Notes: generated by a model not told the origin, from the sequence alone. A DNA stretch of 61,891 nt from Zhongshania sp. (GCF_029212375.1 NZ_JARGNU010000019.1:1-61891); one strand, 5' to 3'; shown: positions 40,708 through 54,188, counted from the stretch's first letter. Numbers and translations are program-made.

Positions 40708-41931
40708 TTATTCTACGATTTTAGCAACAACGCCGGCACCAACAGTACGGCCACCTTCACGAATTGCAAAACGCAGACCTTCTTCCATCGCGATGGGCGC
40801 AATCAAAGTTACGTCCATTTTCACGTTGTCGCCAGGCATAACCATTTCAGTACCTTCCGGCAGCTCACAAGCACCAGTTACATCCGTGGTACGGAAGTAG
40901 AACTGTGGACGGTAGCCTTTAAAGAATGGCGTGTGACGACCACCCTCTTCTTTGGACAGTACGTATACTTCACCTTCGAAACGCGTGTGAGGCGTGATTG
41001 AACCGGGCTTAGCCAGTACCTGACCACGCTCTACGTCGTCGCGCTTAGTACCACGCAGCAACACACCAACGTTCTCACCAGCGCGACCCTCGTCAAGCAG
41101 CTTGCGGAACATTTCAACACCAGTACATACTGTTTTGGTGGTGTCGTGAATACCGATGATAGCGATCTCATCGCCAGTGCGCAGAATACCACGCTCGATA
41201 CGACCAGTTACTACCGTGCCGCGACCAGAGATTGAGAACACGTCTTCAATTGGCATCAGGAACGGCAGATCAACTGCACGCTCAGGCTGTGGAATGTAAG
41301 TATCCAACGCTTCAATCAATTTCTTAACCGCGGTGGTACCCAATTCGTTGTCGTCTTCGCCGTTCAATGCCATTAAGGCAGAACCAGCAATGATTGGCGT
41401 GTCATCGCCTGGGAAGTCGTACAAATCGAGCAGCTCGCGCAGCTCCATTTCAACCAATTCCAGCATCTCGTTGTATTCTTCGCTGCCTACGCCGCCGCAA
41501 TCTTCTGCAAGAAGGTCTGCTTTGTTCAGGAACACAACAATGTAAGGTACGCCAACCTGACGTGACAGCAGGATGTGCTCGCGCGTCTGCGGCATTGGGC
41601 CGTCAGTTGCGCCACATACCAGTATCGCGCCATCCATCTGCGCAGCACCAGTGATCATGTTTTTTACATAATCGGCGTGACCTGGGCAGTCAACGTGCGC
41701 GTAGTGACGAACTGACGAGTCGTATTCGACGTGAGAGGTCGCAATGGTGATACCACGTGCACGCTCTTCAGGTGCATTATCGATACCATCAAACGCCACT
41801 GCTTTACCGCCATACACTTCCGCACATACACGGGTTAGTGCTGCAGTCAGCGTGGTTTTACCATGGTCAACGTGACCGATGGTGCCCACATTCAAATGGG
41901 GCTTATTACGTTCAAACTTTTCCTTAGCCAC
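40708..41931 (-). CDS. tufA: elongation factor Tu (copy A, str operon)
   Basis: This GTPase delivers aminoacyl-tRNA to the ribosome. Seen: G1 GHVDHGKT, switch [17 protein letters not shown]3 [13 protein letters not shown]4 NKAD, G5 GSALMAL, and the C-terminal beta-barrels. Its 407 residues exceed the E. coli 394, mainly through an insertion just after NKADLL ([15 protein letters not shown]). The protein equals the tufB product. Here the start codon is GTG (41931). It is the last gene of rpsL-rpsG-fusA-tufA, 30 nt after fusA. The DNA is identical to tufB except at its two ends. Confidence 0.99.
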   Translation of the reverse strand: MAKEKFERNKPHLNVGTIGHVDHGKTTLTAALTRVCAEVYGGKAVAFDGIDNAPEERARGITIATSHVEYDSSVRHYAHVDCPGHADYVKNMITGAAQMDGAILVCGATDGPMPQTREHILLSRQVGVPYIVVFLNKADLLAEDCGGVGSEEYNEMLELVEMELRELLDLYDFPGDDTPIIAGSALMALNGEDDNELGTTAVKKLIEALDTYIPQPERAVDLPFLMPIEDVFSISGRGTVVTGRIERGILRTGDEIAIIGIHDTTKTVCTGVEMFRKLLDEGRAGENVGVLLRGTKRDDVERGQVLAKPGSITPHTRFEGEVYVLSKEEGGRHTPFFKGYRPQFYFRTTDVTGACELPEGTEMVMPGDNVKMDVTLIAPIAMEEGLRFAIREGGRTVGAGVVAKIVE

Positions 41932-41961
41932 AATATATTCCTCGCATAAAGGTTTTAAAAA

Positions 41962-44070
41962 TTAAGCTCTGTTTTTAGCCATGATTTCTTCAGTAACGTT
42001 ACGCGGCGCTTCAAAATACTTTTCGAATTCCATCGTAAATGTCGCACGCCCTTGGGTCGCACTGCGCAAATCGGTTGCATAACCGAACATCTCTGCCAGC
42101 GGTACCTCGGCATTAATAACCTTGCCAGACATACATTCATCCATGCCCAAGATTATGCCGCGGCGACGGTTAAGGTCGCCGACGACGTCACCCATATTTG
42201 CCTCTGGGGTAACAATCTCTACTTTCATAATGGGTTCAAGCAACACTGCACCGCCCTCTTGAGCGAGCCGCTTTGTTGCCATAGAGGCAGCAACTTTAAA
42301 CGCCATTTCGTTAGAGTCTACGTCATGGTATGAACCGTCAAATGCGGTCGCCTTAAGCCCCAGCAAAGGGTAGCCAGCCAACACACCATTTTGCATTTGC
42401 TCGGCGATACCCTTTTCGATTGCAGGGATATATTCCTTAGGAACTACACCACCGACAATTTCGCTGACAAACTCCAGCCCCTCAGCATTCGAATCTTCGC
42501 CTGGTTCAAAACGAATCCAAACATGACCGAATTGACCACGCCCACCGGACTGCCGAACAAACTTGCCTTCAATCTCGCAGGTATTGCGAATCGCCTCACG
42601 GTAGGCCACCTGAGGCTTACCGATATTTGCCTCAACACTGAATTCTCGGCGCATACGATCCACCAAGATATCCAAATGCAACTCACCCATACCAGAGATA
42701 ATGCACTGACCAGTCTCTTCGTCGGTCTTTACACGGAAAGACGGGTCCTCTTGGGCTAACTTACCCAGAGCAATACCCATTTTTTCTTGGTCGGCCTGAG
42801 ACCTTGGCTCAACCGCTACGGAGATCACCGGCTCAGGGAACTCCATGCGCTCAAGCACAATGACATTATTTGGATCACACAGGGTGTCACCCGTAGTAAC
42901 GTCTTTTAAGCCGATGGCAGCGGCAATATCGCCCGCCCAAACTTCTTTGATTTCTTGACGCTCATTAGCGTGCATCTGCACCATACGGCCGACACGCTCT
43001 TTCTTGCCCTTAACCGAGTTAACAATCGCAGTACCACTTTCCAGCTTGCCGGAATAAACCCGGAAAAAGGTTAGGGTACCCACGAAAGGGTCAGTCGCGA
43101 TTTTAAATGCCAAGGCCGAAAAAGGGGCGTCGTCATCTGCCTCGCGGGTTGCCAAGGTCTCGTCTTTATCGTCAAGGGTGCCCTCGATAGCCTTTACTTC
43201 GGTCGGTGACGGCATATATTCAATAACGGCATCAAGCATTGCTTGCACACCCTTATTTTTAAACGCCGAACCACCAAACACCGGAATGATCTCATTAGCT
43301 AAAGTACGCTTACGAATACCCGCCTTGATCTCTTCCTCGCTCAGCTCTTCGCCTTCAAGGTATTTTTCCATCATCTCGTCAGTAGCTTCTGCTGCGGCCT
43401 CAACCATGTACTCGCGCATTTTCTCGCAAGCAGCCAGCATATCAGCGGGAATCTCTTCGTACTCGAAGGTCATCCCCTGATCAGCCTCATTCCAAATAAT
43501 GGCTTTCATTTTTATGAGATCAACTACGCCACGAAACTGCTCTTCGCTGCCAATAGTCATCTGCATAGGCACAGCTATCGCACCCAGACGAGTGCGAAGC
43601 TGTTCAATTACACGCTGAAAATTTGCGCCCATTCGGTCCATTTTATTTACAAAGACCAAACGTGGCACTTCGTATTTATTGGCCTGGCGCCAGACTGTTT
43701 CAGTTTGAGGCTGCACCCCAGACGAACCACACAAAACCACCACCGCACCATCAAGCACTCGCAGCGATCGTTCAACTTCAATAGTGAAGTCGACGTGCCC
43801 TGGGGTGTCGATAATGTTGATACGGTGCTGCTCGAACTGCTGCTGCATGCCCGCCCAAAAACAGGTGGTCGCAGCGGAGGTGATAGTAATACCACGCTCC
43901 TGCTCTTGGGCCATCCAGTCCATGGTCGCAGCACCATCGTGAACTTCGCCGATCTTGTGCGACATACCGGTATAGAACAACACCCGCTCTGTCGTCGTCG
44001 TCTTGCCCGCGTCAACGTGGGCACAGATACCAATATTGCGATATCTTGAGATAGGCGTTTTACGTGCCAC
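41962..44070 (-). CDS. fusA: elongation factor G
   Basis: This translocase GTPase also acts with RRF in ribosome recycling. Its 702 residues (E. coli 704) include G1 [20 protein letters not shown]3 [16 protein letters not shown]4 VNKMDR, and the domain IV sequence with YREAIRNT and [11 protein letters not shown]-terminal domain V ends in [20 protein letters not shown]. It is the str-operon copy. No second EF-G is in the window. Confidence 0.99.
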   Translation of the reverse strand: MARKTPISRYRNIGICAHVDAGKTTTTERVLFYTGMSHKIGEVHDGAATMDWMAQEQERGITITSAATTCFWAGMQQQFEQHRINIIDTPGHVDFTIEVERSLRVLDGAVVVLCGSSGVQPQTETVWRQANKYEVPRLVFVNKMDRMGANFQRVIEQLRTRLGAIAVPMQMTIGSEEQFRGVVDLIKMKAIIWNEADQGMTFEYEEIPADMLAACEKMREYMVEAAAEATDEMMEKYLEGEELSEEEIKAGIRKRTLANEIIPVFGGSAFKNKGVQAMLDAVIEYMPSPTEVKAIEGTLDDKDETLATREADDDAPFSALAFKIATDPFVGTLTFFRVYSGKLESGTAIVNSVKGKKERVGRMVQMHANERQEIKEVWAGDIAAAIGLKDVTTGDTLCDPNNVIVLERMEFPEPVISVAVEPRSQADQEKMGIALGKLAQEDPSFRVKTDEETGQCIISGMGELHLDILVDRMRREFSVEANIGKPQVAYREAIRNTCEIEGKFVRQSGGRGQFGHVWIRFEPGEDSNAEGLEFVSEIVGGVVPKEYIPAIEKGIAEQMQNGVLAGYPLLGLKATAFDGSYHDVDSNEMAFKVAASMATKRLAQEGGAVLLEPIMKVEIVTPEANMGDVVGDLNRRRGIILGMDECMSGKVINAEVPLAEMFGYATDLRSATQGRATFTMEFEKYFEAPRNVTEEIMAKNRA

Positions 44071-44103
44071 TATGCTTCCCCAATTAAACTCTGGTGTATT
44101 TTC

Positions 44104-44574
44104 TTAGAAGCGGTAATGGGAGAACGCTTTGTTCGCTTCAGCCATGCGATGCACGTCTTCACGCTTTTTAACCGCAGAGCCCTTGCCCTGTGATGCATCG
44201 ATGATTTCACCAGCCAAACGCTGACGCATAGACTTCTCGCCACGACCACGTGAGTAATCTACCAACCAACGCATTGCCAAAGCTGTACGACGGCTTGGAC
44301 GCACCTCTACAGGCACCTGATACGTTGCACCACCAACACGGCGAGACTTAACCTCGACCATAGGTGCAATATTTTCTAGGGCAGTATCGAAAGCCTCTAG
44401 GGGATCAGTGTTCAGGCGCTCTTTAACCAAGTCCAGAGCTCCATATACGATGCGCTCTGCAACTGATTTTTTACCACTAACCATCACGTGGTTCATGAAC
44501 TTAGCTAGGGTCAGGTTTCCAAACTTTGGATCTGGGAGTATTTCCCGCTTTGCGGCGACGCGTCTTCTTGGCAT
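44104..44574 (-). CDS. rpsG: 30S ribosomal protein S7
   Basis: This 156-residue primary head-assembly protein is, in E. coli, also the repressor of the str operon. It begins [20 protein letters not shown] and contains [18 protein letters not shown] and [16 protein letters not shown]. The 109-nt rpsL-rpsG gap is the position where the S7 control site lies in E. coli; no structure was resolved here. Confidence 0.99.
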   Translation of the reverse strand: MPRRRVAAKREILPDPKFGNLTLAKFMNHVMVSGKKSVAERIVYGALDLVKERLNTDPLEAFDTALENIAPMVEVKSRRVGGATYQVPVEVRPSRRTALAMRWLVDYSRGRGEKSMRQRLAGEIIDASQGKGSAVKKREDVHRMAEANKAFSHYRF

Positions 44575-44683
44575 ATCTCTATCTTCCTTTGTCTTCAGGT
44601 AAATCCAAACACCGAGTCGCCCTACAGCGATGAGACGATGGCTTGGCCTTACTTAAGGTCTATTTAAGTAGCGTTAAATCGAA

Positions 44684-45058
44684 TTACGACTTAGGACGCT
44701 TGGTACCGTACTTAGAACGAGCTTGCTTACGGTTGTTAACACCGGATGTATCAAGGCTGCCGCGAACTGTGTGGTAACGCACACCTGGCAAATCCTTTAC
44801 ACGGCCGCCGCGGATCAGCACTACGCTGTGTTCCTGCAGGTTGTGGCCTTCACCACCGATGTAGGATGAAACTTCAAAGCCGTTAGTCAAACGTACACGA
44901 CATACTTTACGCAGTGCCGAGTTCGGTTTCTTAGGGGTAGTGGTGTAAACACGAGTACAAACGCCGCGACGCTGTGGACATGCCTGCAATGCAGGAACGT
45001 CACTTTTAGCCGCTTTGCGTTTTCTCGGCTGACGAACCAACTGGTTAATCGTTGCCAT
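44684..45058 (-). CDS. rpsL: 30S ribosomal protein S12
   Basis: This 124-residue decoding-centre protein contains [20 protein letters not shown], including the lysine corresponding to E. coli K42, and [17 protein letters not shown] with the K87-equivalent lysine. Both streptomycin-resistance positions therefore look wild type. It is the first gene of the str operon, 136 nt after rpoC and behind its terminator. Confidence 0.99.
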   Translation of the reverse strand: MATINQLVRQPRKRKAAKSDVPALQACPQRRGVCTRVYTTTPKKPNSALRKVCRVRLTNGFEVSSYIGGEGHNLQEHSVVLIRGGRVKDLPGVRYHTVRGSLDTSGVNNRKQARSKYGTKRPKS

Positions 45059-45131
45059 TCATAAACTCCAAAAACTAAAGGTCAGTACACCAATGCACTG
45101 GCCGACCAACTGCCGAAACCACCGACAGCTT

Positions 45132-45171
45132 ATAAAAAAAGTGGAGCGCGAATTCTAAAGATGCGCTCCAC
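45132..45171 (-). terminator. Rho-independent terminator after rpoC
   Basis: On the minus strand a 9-bp stem (arms 45163-45171 and 45141-45149) with a 13-nt loop is followed by seven or more Ts. It lies 23 nt after the rpoC stop and separates rpoBC from the str operon. Confidence 0.85.
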
Positions 45172-45194
45172 TCCCGTCAAGTAGCCAAATTTAC

Positions 45195-48100
45195 TCAGCC
45201 GTTATCGCTGAGCGCCTCTGACAGAGCCGCTTCGACATCTTGCGCCGACACGGTTTTACTTAGTTCGTCTTTCTTAATCTTGCGATCGCGGTGATACGCT
45301 AAGCCCGTTCCCGCAGGAATCAAGCGGCCTACAACCACGTTTTCTTTCAAGCCACGGAGATGATCGCGCTTACCTGTCACTGCCGCCTCGGTTAGAACCC
45401 GCGTGGTTTCTTGGAAAGAAGCCGCCGAAATAAAGGATTCAGTCGCTAGCGAGGCCTTGGTAATACCCAATAATTCACGCTCATAGCTGGCGCAAATCTT
45501 GTCGGTATTGTGCAATATCTCGTTTTCTTCGATAACGCGAACGAATTCAGCCTGCTCACCTTTGATGAAGGTTGAGTCGCCAGAAGTCAGAATATTAACC
45601 TTGCGGAGCATCTGACGAACGATAACTTCGATGTGCTTATCGTTGATCTTTACGCCCTGCAGACGGTAAACGTCCTGAATTTCGTTAACGATATACTTGG
45701 CCAATTCTTCAACGCCTTTCAGACGCAGAATATCGTGCGGGCTCAATGGGCCTTCAGATACGATCTCGCCCTTCTCAACCTGCTCACCTTCGAACACGGT
45801 CAAGGTACGCCATTTCGGAATCAGTACTTCGTAGTAATCAGAGCCATCAGCCAGCGGCTTGCCGTCTGCAGGAGTAATAATCAGACGACGCTTGCCCTTG
45901 GTTTCTTTACCGAAACTCACGGTGCCAGAGATTTCTGCCAAAATAGCAGGCTCTTTCGGTTTACGCGCTTCGAACAAGTCGGCAACCCGTGGCAAACCAC
46001 CGGTGATGTCTCGTGTCTTCGAGCTTTCCTGCGGAATACGCGCAACAACGTCACCGACTTTTACGGTAGCGCCATTTTCCAAGGAGACAATCGCGTTTTC
46101 GGTCAAGAAATAGTGAGCCGGCACGTTTGTACCTGCCAAGCACAGCTCTTCACCATTAGGCGCAACCAACGTTACCGCGGGGCGCATATCTTTACCCGCC
46201 GCAGGACGCTCGCCCTGGTCCATAACCGATATACTGGTCAAGCCAGTTAATTCATCGGTTTGGCGCTTAACGGTAATGCCCTCTTCCATACCGGACATTT
46301 TCACGATACCCGCTACTTCAGTAATAATTGGGTGAGTGTGCGGATCCCACGTAGCAACAATATCGCCCGCTGCCACTTCGGCGCGGTCGGCAACCTTAAT
46401 CAAGGCGCCGTAAGGAAGCTTATAACGCTCACGCTCACGACCGCTCTTATCAGTAATAGCCAGCTCACCAGAACGACTTACCGCAACTAGGAAACCGTCT
46501 TCACGCTCAACGTATTTCAGATTGTGCAAACGGGCTTTACCGTCTTGCTTAACCTGAATATTGTCAACCGCAGTTGCCCGCGATGCCGCACCACCAATGT
46601 GGAAGGTACGCATGGTTAACTGGGTACCCGGCTCACCGATAGACTGAGCAGCGATAACGCCCACCGCCTCACCACGGTTAACCAAGTGACCGCGCGCCAA
46701 ATCGCGACCGTAACAGGCCGAACAAACACCATGACGGGTTTCGCAGGTAATAGGTGAGCGCACATCAATCTCGTCGATGCCCATCTCTTCCAGCGCGATT
46801 ACGGCCTTCTCGTCGAGCATTACGCCCGCTTCGACAGCAATTTCTTCCGTGCCAGGAATGAATACATCGCGAACCACTAGACGACCCAGTACGCGGTCAC
46901 CCAAGGTTTCAATGATGTCACCACCTTCGATAACGGGGGTCATGGTCAGACCTTCGGTGGCACCGCAATCGTCTTCGGTAATAACCAAATCCTGAGCAAC
47001 GTCTACCAAACGGCGAGTCAGGTAACCGGAGTTAGCCGTTTTCAATGCCGTATCAGCCAGACCTTTACGCGCACCGTGGGTCGAGATGAAGTACTGAAGT
47101 ACGCTCAAACCTTCACGGAAGTTAGCGGTGATTGGCGTTTCGATGATCGAGCCATCTGGCTTGGCCATCAAACCACGCATACCCGCCAACTGACGAATCT
47201 GGGCTGGCGAACCACGAGCGCCCGAGTCAGCGTAGATATAAACCGAGTTGAAAGAGTCTTGCATCTCTTCCTCACCCTTGCGGTTTATGACTGGCTCTTT
47301 AGACAGGCCTTCCATCATCGCCTTGGAAACCATGTCGTTCGCACGGGACCATATATCGATAACTTTGTTGTATTTCTCACCCTGGGTTACCAGACCAGAA
47401 GCGTACTGCTTCTCGATCTCAACCACTTCGGCGTCGGCAGCAGCAACAATGCGCGCCTTGGCTTCTGGGATTTCAAAATCGTTAACACCAATCGATGAAC
47501 CAGAGCGAGTCGAGTACTCGAAACCGGTGTACATCAGTTGGTCGCCAAGGATTACCGTGGCTTTTAGGCCAACGCGGCGGTAGCACTCGTTAAGGATACG
47601 AGAGATCGCCTTCTTGGTCATCGCATGGTTAACCATGTCGAAGGGTAAGCCTTCAGGCACAATCCGCCACAACAGCACACGACCAACAGTCGTCTCAACG
47701 ATAGAGCGATTCTCTGTGCGCTCGCCGTCTTCGCCAAAGCTCACCTGAGTCAAGCGGCACTTAATCCGCGCCTGCAAATGCGCCATGCCGGTAACATAGG
47801 CGCGATGCACTTCTTCTGGGTTAGCGAATACAGTACCTTCACCGGCGCCGTTTACGCGGTCGCGGGTCATCCAGTACAAACCCAATACCACGTCCTGCGA
47901 AGGTACGATGATTGGCTCGCCGTTAGCGGGCGACAGGATGTTGTTGGTAGACATCATCAGCGCGCGAGATTCCAGCTGCGCTTCAATTGTCAGCGGTACG
48001 TGTACCGCCATTTGGTCACCGTCAAAGTCGGCGTTATAGGCCGCACACACCAAGGGGTGCAACTGAATAGCCTTACCCTCGATCAGTACTGGCTCAAAAG

Positions 48101-49406
48101 CCTGAATACCCAAACGGTGAAGGGTTGGTGCACGGTTCAGCAGTACCGGATGTTCGCGAATAACGTCGGCGAGGATATCCCATACTTCTGGCGGCTCGCG
48201 CTCTACCATTTTCTTAGCGGCTTTAATCGTTGTTGCTAAACCACGCGCTTCAAGCTTGCCGAAGATGAATGGCTTGAACAGCTCGAGTGCCATTTTCTTA
48301 GGCAGACCGCACTGGTGCAGACGCAGGGTAGGACCAACCACGATAACCGAACGACCAGAATAGTCGACTCGCTTACCCAAGAGGTTTTGACGGAAACGGC
48401 CCTGCTTACCTTTGATCATATCGGCCAAAGATTTCAGTGGGCGTTTATTCGAACCAGTGATGGCGCGACCACGACGGCCGTTATCAAGCAGCGCATCAAC
48501 GGATTCTTGCAGCATGCGCTTTTCGTTGCGCACGATAATGTCTGGCGCATTCAGGTCGAGCAGACGCTTCAAACGGTTGTTACGGTTAATAACCCGGCGA
48601 TACAGATCGTTCAGATCCGAGGTCGCGAAACGACCACCATCTAGCGGTACCAGTGGGCGCAAATCAGGCGGCAATACTGGCAGCACCTTCATTACCATCC
48701 ACTCAGGCTTATTACCTGAATCAGCCAAGGCTTCGATCAGTTTTAAACGCTTAGACAGCTTCTTGATCTTAGTTTCTGAGTTAGTCGCAGGAATCTCTTC
48801 GCGCAGACGCTCAATCTCAACCGGCAGGTCAAGTTCCATCAAGAGGTGCATGATGGCTTCGGCGCCCATTTTGGCCACAAAGTCATCACCAAACTCTTCC
48901 ATTGCCTCAAAGAATTGCTCATCGCTCAGCAATTGGCCTTTCTCGAGGGTAGTCATACCTGGATCAGTCACCACGTAGGATTCGAAGTACAAAATACGTT
49001 CGATATCACGCAGGGTCATGTCCAGCAGCAAACCAATCCGGCTAGGCAGTGACTTTAAGAACCAGATGTGAGCAACGGGGCTGGCCAGTTCAATATGGCC
49101 CATGCGCTCGCGACGCACTTTTGCCAGCGCAACTTCAACGCCGCACTTCTCACAAATAACGCCGCGGTGCTTCAGGCGCTTATATTTACCGCACAGACAT
49201 TCATAGTCTTTAACGGGTCCAAAAATTTTGGCACAAAACAAGCCATCGCGCTCAGGCTTGAAGGTACGATAGTTGATGGTTTCCGGCTTTTTCACTTCGC
49301 CGAATGACCACGAACGAATTAGCTCCGGTGACGCCAGACCGATACGAATAGAGTCAAACTCATCGTTCGGTTGTCCCTGTTTTAATAGACTCAATAGATC
49401 TTTCAA
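45195..49406 (-). CDS. rpoC: DNA-directed RNA polymerase subunit beta prime
   Basis: This catalytic subunit binds the template and the active-site magnesium. Its 1403 residues (E. coli 1407) include the N-terminal zinc ribbon ([20 protein letters not shown], completed by the CGVE that follows), active-site [12 protein letters not shown], the bridge-helix region with [20 protein letters not shown], and the second zinc site [19 protein letters not shown]. The start is TTG 49406, with GGAGG 7 nt upstream. It lies 80 nt after rpoB and ends at a terminator. Confidence 0.99.
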   Translation of the reverse strand: MKDLLSLLKQGQPNDEFDSIRIGLASPELIRSWSFGEVKKPETINYRTFKPERDGLFCAKIFGPVKDYECLCGKYKRLKHRGVICEKCGVEVALAKVRRERMGHIELASPVAHIWFLKSLPSRIGLLLDMTLRDIERILYFESYVVTDPGMTTLEKGQLLSDEQFFEAMEEFGDDFVAKMGAEAIMHLLMELDLPVEIERLREEIPATNSETKIKKLSKRLKLIEALADSGNKPEWMVMKVLPVLPPDLRPLVPLDGGRFATSDLNDLYRRVINRNNRLKRLLDLNAPDIIVRNEKRMLQESVDALLDNGRRGRAITGSNKRPLKSLADMIKGKQGRFRQNLLGKRVDYSGRSVIVVGPTLRLHQCGLPKKMALELFKPFIFGKLEARGLATTIKAAKKMVEREPPEVWDILADVIREHPVLLNRAPTLHRLGIQAFEPVLIEGKAIQLHPLVCAAYNADFDGDQMAVHVPLTIEAQLESRALMMSTNNILSPANGEPIIVPSQDVVLGLYWMTRDRVNGAGEGTVFANPEEVHRAYVTGMAHLQARIKCRLTQVSFGEDGERTENRSIVETTVGRVLLWRIVPEGLPFDMVNHAMTKKAISRILNECYRRVGLKATVILGDQLMYTGFEYSTRSGSSIGVNDFEIPEAKARIVAAADAEVVEIEKQYASGLVTQGEKYNKVIDIWSRANDMVSKAMMEGLSKEPVINRKGEEEMQDSFNSVYIYADSGARGSPAQIRQLAGMRGLMAKPDGSIIETPITANFREGLSVLQYFISTHGARKGLADTALKTANSGYLTRRLVDVAQDLVITEDDCGATEGLTMTPVIEGGDIIETLGDRVLGRLVVRDVFIPGTEEIAVEAGVMLDEKAVIALEEMGIDEIDVRSPITCETRHGVCSACYGRDLARGHLVNRGEAVGVIAAQSIGEPGTQLTMRTFHIGGAASRATAVDNIQVKQDGKARLHNLKYVEREDGFLVAVSRSGELAITDKSGRERERYKLPYGALIKVADRAEVAAGDIVATWDPHTHPIITEVAGIVKMSGMEEGITVKRQTDELTGLTSISVMDQGERPAAGKDMRPAVTLVAPNGEELCLAGTNVPAHYFLTENAIVSLENGATVKVGDVVARIPQESSKTRDITGGLPRVADLFEARKPKEPAILAEISGTVSFGKETKGKRRLIITPADGKPLADGSDYYEVLIPKWRTLTVFEGEQVEKGEIVSEGPLSPHDILRLKGVEELAKYIVNEIQDVYRLQGVKINDKHIEVIVRQMLRKVNILTSGDSTFIKGEQAEFVRVIEENEILHNTDKICASYERELLGITKASLATESFISAASFQETTRVLTEAAVTGKRDHLRGLKENVVVGRLIPAGTGLAYHRDRKIKKDELSKTVSAQDVEAALSEALSDNG

Positions 49407-49486
49407 GGCCGTTCCTCCGCAAGGGTATTCAACAGGTGCCCGCTACAAAGCTGTAGCGGCACCCCTTGCCATCTCGTTGTTGATAC

Positions 49487-52400
49487 TTATTCCGTGTCTA
49501 ACTCGATATTAATACCGAGCGAGCGGATCTCTTTGACCAATACATTGAAAGACTCGGGCATGCCCGGCTCCATGCTTTGATCACCATCAACAATATTTTT
49601 ATACATCTTGGTACGACCATTCACGTCGTCCGACTTGACCGTTAGCATTTCCTGCAGGGTATAGGCGGCACCGTAAGCTTCTAGTGCCCACACTTCCATC
49701 TCCCCGAAACGCTGACCACCGAACTGAGCTTTACCACCCAATGGCTGCTGAGTTACCAAGCTGTACGAACCGGTAGAACGCGCATGCATCTTGTCATCTA
49801 CCAAGTGGTTCAACTTCAGCATGTACATATAGCCGACAGTTACCGGACGATCGAATTCCAAACCGGTACGGCCGTCGCACAGTTTCAACTGACCGCTGTC
49901 TGGCAGACCTGCTAAGCGCAACAGACTCTTAATTTCTGCTTCGTTAGCGCCGTCGAATACCTGAGTTGCCATTGGCACGCCGCCGCGCAGATTCTTAGCA
50001 AGATCCATGATCGCCTCATCGCTGAAGCTGTCGAGATCTTCGTGACGACCAGCGCCATCGTTGTAAATCTCGCCAAGGAACTTACGCACATCAGCAATTT
50101 GGCGCTGCTCGCGAATCATTGCGTCAATCTTGCTACCCAAACCTTTCGCCGCAAGGCCAAGGTGGGTTTCAAGAACCTGACCTACGTTCATCCGCGACGG
50201 AACACCCAGTGGGTTCAAAACGATATCAACCGGCTCGCCATTCTCATCAAACGGCATATCTTCAACGGGCATAATGACCGAGATAACACCTTTGTTACCG
50301 TGACGACCAGCCATTTTATCACCAGGCTGAATGCGACGTTTGATTGCTAAGTAAACCTTAACGATCTTCAGTACGCCCGGCGCCAAATCATCGCCAGTCG
50401 TCAGCTTGCGGCGCTTGTCTTCAAAACGCTCTTCCAAGGTTTTGCGGTGCGCAACGAGCTGCTTGTCAGCATCTTCTAATGCAGCATTCAAGGCCTCATC
50501 AGATAAACGCAATTTGAACCAGTCGTCTTTCTTAACTTCAGCCAAGCCAGCAGCAGAAAGAACATCGCCTTTCTTCATACCTGGGCCAGAGAGAATCGCC
50601 TGACCGTCTAATGCGGTAGACAGACGCGCAAACGTAGCTTCTTCAACAATACGGTACTCTTCGTTCAGATCCTTACGGAACTGGTCGAGCTGCATCTTTT
50701 CAATTTCCAGCGCGCGCTTGTCTTTTTCAAGACCGTCGCGGGTGAATACTTGAACGTCGATAACTGTACCCTTGGTGCTGGTAGGCACGCGCAGGGAAGT
50801 ATCTTTAACGTCAGATGCTTTCTCACCAAAGATGGCACGTAGCAGCTTTTCTTCTGGGGTTAACTGGGTTTCGCCTTTAGGCGTCACCTTGCCGACCAGA
50901 ATGTCGCCGGGGCCGACTTCAGCACCAATATAAACAATGCCGGACTCATCGAGATTGGCCAGCGCGCCTTCGCCAACATTGGGAATATCTGCAGAGATTT
51001 CCTCTGAACCCAATTTGGTGTCACGTGCGATACAGGTCAGTTCCTGAATATGGATAGTAGTGAAACGATCTTCTTTCACCACGCGCTCAGAAACTAGGAT
51101 CGAATCCTCGAAGTTGTAACCATTCCAAGGCATAAACGCGATACGCATGTTCTGGCCAAGTGCCAGCTCGCCCATATCGACAGACGGGCCGTCGGCCAGA
51201 ATGTCGCCACGCACAACGTCGTGACCTTCGCTTACGATTGGCCGCTGATTAATACAGGTGTTCTGGTTAGAACGGGTGTATTTAGTCAGATTGTAAATAT
51301 CAACTGGTGGTTGACCTGGTTGCACTTCTTCGTTGTTAACACGAACAACAATACGTGAAGAGTCAACACTGTCGATCACACCGCCGCGGCGGGCTACAAC
51401 ACACACGCCGGAGTCAGAGGCCACATAGCGCTCAAAACCAGTACCGACCAAAGGCTTATCGGCCTTGAGCGTTGGCACCGCCTGACGCTGCATGTTCGAG
51501 CCCATCAAGGCGCGGTTAGCATCATCGTGTTCTAGGAACGGAATCAATGACGCAGCAACCGAAACAACCTGCTTGGGCGAAACGTCCATGTAGCTTACTT
51601 TTTCGGGCGGCATTACCGTAAATTCGTTCATATGACGAACGGCAACCATTTCATCGGTCAGCTCGCCCTTTTCGTTCATGACCGCAGAGGCCTGAGCGAT
51701 AACTTCTTCAGCTTCGTTGATTGCCGACAAGTACTCGATGTCGTCACTTACTTTACCGTCTTTAACTTTACGGTAAGGGCTTTCAAGGAAACCATACTCA
51801 TTAGTGCGCGCGTAGGTAGCCAATGAGTTAATCAGACCAATGTTTGGTCCTTCTGGCGTTTCTATTGGACATACCCGACCGTAGTGCGTTGGATGAACGT
51901 CGCGAACTTCGAAGCCTGCACGCTCACGAGTCAGACCACCAGGCCCAAGCGCAGAAACACGACGCTTGTGGGTAATTTCCGACAGCGGGTTGTTCTGATC
52001 CATAAACTGCGACAGCTGAGACGAGCCAAAGAACTCTTTCACTGCTGCAGCAACGGGCTTGGCGTTGATCAGATCCTGAGGCATCAGGCCTTCACTTTCG
52101 GCCATAGACAGACGCTCTTTAACTGCGCGTTCTACACGTACCAAACCAACACGGAATTGGTTTTCAGCCATTTCACCAACCGAACGAATACGACGGTTAC
52201 CGAGATGATCGATATCGTCAACAATGCCCTTACCATTACGAATGCCAACCAGCATCTTCATAACAGCGATGATGTCGCTTTGATCCAGCGTACCGGAACC
52301 CAAAATTTCTTCCCGACCAACGCGGCGGTTGAACTTCATCCGACCAACGGTAGATAAGTCATAACGCTCTGGAGAGAAGAATAAGTTCTGGAACAAATTC

Positions 52401-53563
52401 TCAGCCGACTCTTTAGTTGGCGGCTCACCTGGGCGCATCATGCGGTAGATTTCAACCAGTGCTTCCAACTGAGTATTGGTTGGGTCAGCGCGCAAGGTGT
52501 CGCTAACGTAAGGACCGCAATCCAATTCGTTGGTATAAAGCGTGTCGATCTCTGCCACACCAGCTTCTTCAAGCGCAGTGAGAATTTCGGCAGTGATCAA
52601 GGTATTACAGGTAAAGAGTACTTCACCGGTTTTCTTGTCGACGATGTCCTTAGCCAGAGCACGACCAACCAAATACTCTACCGGTACCGCCAGTTCACTC
52701 AGTTCCGCTTTTTCTATCTGGCGGATATGGCGGGCTGTAATACGACGACCAGTTTCAACGATGACTTCACCGTTCTTGGCACAGATATCAAAGGTCGCAA
52801 CTTCACCACGCAAACGCTCAGCGATCAATGCGATGGTAAAGCCACCTTTTTTGGATACTTTAAAGGTGTTAACGTCGTAGAAGAGTTCAAGAATCTCTTC
52901 TGCCGTCATGCCGAGTGAGCGCAGCAAAATTGTGGCCGGCAATTTACGACGGCGATCGATACGCACAAACACCATGTCTTTAGGGTCGAATTCGAAATCC
53001 AACCAAGAACCACGGTAAGGAATAATGCGCGCAGAGTACAACAGCTTGCCCGAGGAGTGGGTTTTGCCGCGATCGTGATCAAAGAACACACCAGGTGAAC
53101 GGTGTAACTGGGAAACGATAACCCGCTCAGTACCATTGATAACGAAGGTTCCGTTTTCCGTCATCAGCGGGATTTCGCCCATATAGACTTCTTGTTCTTT
53201 AATATCTTTAATACTTTTGTTAGCTGATTCGCGATCGTAAATAATCAAGCGAACCTTAACCCGCAGCGGCACCGAATAAGTCACACCGCGCAGCTGGCAC
53301 TCATTCACATCAAACGCCGGCACGCCAAGCACGTAATCGACGTACTCAAGCGCGGCATTACCGGAATAACTCACTATCGGGAATATTGATTTAAATGCGG
53401 CGTGCAAACCATACTCACCGCGCTCACCGGCAGGAACACCCTGCTGAGTGAACTTCTTGTAAGAATCCAGCTGAATCGCAAGGAGGTAAGGCACGTCCAT
53501 GACGTGCGGCATTTTGCCAAAATCCTTGCGGATACGTTTTTTCTCAGTGTACGAGTAAGCCAT
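49487..53563 (-). CDS. rpoB: DNA-directed RNA polymerase subunit beta
   Basis: This core polymerase subunit is the rifampicin target. Its 1358 residues include the rifampicin cluster I region with [20 protein letters not shown] and [11 protein letters not shown]; the resistance positions (equivalents of D516, H526, S531) look wild type. Later blocks are [18 protein letters not shown] and [13 protein letters not shown] near the C-terminus. ATG 53563 has GGGGAG upstream. It is followed by rpoC and preceded by an attenuator hairpin. Confidence 0.99.
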   Translation of the reverse strand: MAYSYTEKKRIRKDFGKMPHVMDVPYLLAIQLDSYKKFTQQGVPAGERGEYGLHAAFKSIFPIVSYSGNAALEYVDYVLGVPAFDVNECQLRGVTYSVPLRVKVRLIIYDRESANKSIKDIKEQEVYMGEIPLMTENGTFVINGTERVIVSQLHRSPGVFFDHDRGKTHSSGKLLYSARIIPYRGSWLDFEFDPKDMVFVRIDRRRKLPATILLRSLGMTAEEILELFYDVNTFKVSKKGGFTIALIAERLRGEVATFDICAKNGEVIVETGRRITARHIRQIEKAELSELAVPVEYLVGRALAKDIVDKKTGEVLFTCNTLITAEILTALEEAGVAEIDTLYTNELDCGPYVSDTLRADPTNTQLEALVEIYRMMRPGEPPTKESAENLFQNLFFSPERYDLSTVGRMKFNRRVGREEILGSGTLDQSDIIAVMKMLVGIRNGKGIVDDIDHLGNRRIRSVGEMAENQFRVGLVRVERAVKERLSMAESEGLMPQDLINAKPVAAAVKEFFGSSQLSQFMDQNNPLSEITHKRRVSALGPGGLTRERAGFEVRDVHPTHYGRVCPIETPEGPNIGLINSLATYARTNEYGFLESPYRKVKDGKVSDDIEYLSAINEAEEVIAQASAVMNEKGELTDEMVAVRHMNEFTVMPPEKVSYMDVSPKQVVSVAASLIPFLEHDDANRALMGSNMQRQAVPTLKADKPLVGTGFERYVASDSGVCVVARRGGVIDSVDSSRIVVRVNNEEVQPGQPPVDIYNLTKYTRSNQNTCINQRPIVSEGHDVVRGDILADGPSVDMGELALGQNMRIAFMPWNGYNFEDSILVSERVVKEDRFTTIHIQELTCIARDTKLGSEEISADIPNVGEGALANLDESGIVYIGAEVGPGDILVGKVTPKGETQLTPEEKLLRAIFGEKASDVKDTSLRVPTSTKGTVIDVQVFTRDGLEKDKRALEIEKMQLDQFRKDLNEEYRIVEEATFARLSTALDGQAILSGPGMKKGDVLSAAGLAEVKKDDWFKLRLSDEALNAALEDADKQLVAHRKTLEERFEDKRRKLTTGDDLAPGVLKIVKVYLAIKRRIQPGDKMAGRHGNKGVISVIMPVEDMPFDENGEPVDIVLNPLGVPSRMNVGQVLETHLGLAAKGLGSKIDAMIREQRQIADVRKFLGEIYNDGAGRHEDLDSFSDEAIMDLAKNLRGGVPMATQVFDGANEAEIKSLLRLAGLPDSGQLKLCDGRTGLEFDRPVTVGYMYMLKLNHLVDDKMHARSTGSYSLVTQQPLGGKAQFGGQRFGEMEVWALEAYGAAYTLQEMLTVKSDDVNGRTKMYKNIVDGDQSMEPGMPESFNVLVKEIRSLGINIELDTE

Positions 53564-53689
53564 CAGTACTCCCCAGCATCATTTCTTGACCCCGTCGCGA
53601 CCGGCGACGGCATCGTTAGTACGGCAGTTTTTCATCTGCCGCTGGCCAGCTCCCAACAGGAAGCCGACTGTAATGTCTCAAACAACAGC

Positions 53690-53718
53690 AAAAGGCCGGC
53701 GGGATTAACCCACCAGCC
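53690..53718 (-). terminator. attenuator hairpin between rplL and rpoB
   Basis: On the minus strand a 10-bp stem (arms 53709-53718 and 53694-53703, including two G-U pairs) with a 5-nt loop is followed by TTTTGC. It lies 39 nt after the rplL stop. The short U-tract suits partial termination, lowering rpoBC transcription relative to rplJL, as known from E. coli. Confidence 0.75.
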
Positions 53719-53756
53719 TCGCTTGAGATTGACCTGCAAGCAGGTCAACAAGCAAC

Positions 53757-54134
53757 TTACTTAAGCTCGACGCTAGCGCCAGCTTCTTCAAGTTCTTTTT
53801 TCGCAGACTCTGCATCAGCCTTAGAAGCAGCTTCTTTAATAGTAGAAGGCGCGCCATCTACTAATTCTTTAGCTTCTTTCAAGCCCAAACCAGTGATAGT
53901 GCGGACTGCTTTGATAACGTTAACTTTCTTCTCGCCTACAGCGGTCAGAACTACGTCAAATTCAGTCTGCTCTTCAGCGGCAGCGCCAGCTTCAGCAGCG
54001 GCGGCTGGTGCAGCAGCAACAGCTGCAGCAGCAGAAACGCCAAACTTCTCTTCCATCGCTTCGATTAGACCAACTACGTCCATTACGCTCATTTCAGCGA
54101 TTGCATTCAAAATATCGTCTTGTGACAGAGCCAT
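53757..54134 (-). CDS. rplL: 50S ribosomal protein L7/L12
   Basis: This is the 125-residue stalk protein, present in multiple copies, that recruits translational GTPases. The N-terminal dimerisation helix has [20 protein letters not shown], then an Ala-rich hinge (residues 36-54). The C-terminal domain has [20 protein letters not shown] and [15 protein letters not shown]. It lies between rplJ and the rpoB attenuator. Confidence 0.99.
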   Translation of the reverse strand: MALSQDDILNAIAEMSVMDVVGLIEAMEEKFGVSAAAAVAAAPAAAAEAGAAAEEQTEFDVVLTAVGEKKVNVIKAVRTITGLGLKEAKELVDGAPSTIKEAASKADAESAKKELEEAGASVELK

Positions 54135-54188
54135 GTGAAACTCCCTACTGTGTCAATTACTTAAAGAAAAACCATTAAAACGCTGCGC

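Noticed and set aside
45059-45131. Promoter of the str operon between the rpoC terminator and rpsL
   Set aside because: Several weak matches (for example TTGGTC with TACTGA) but none clear enough to choose.
45633-46250. Long rightward reading frames opposite rpoC, rpoB, fusA and other core genes
   Set aside because: They are shadows of strongly biased coding sequence on the other strand, without ribosome sites or recognisable domains.
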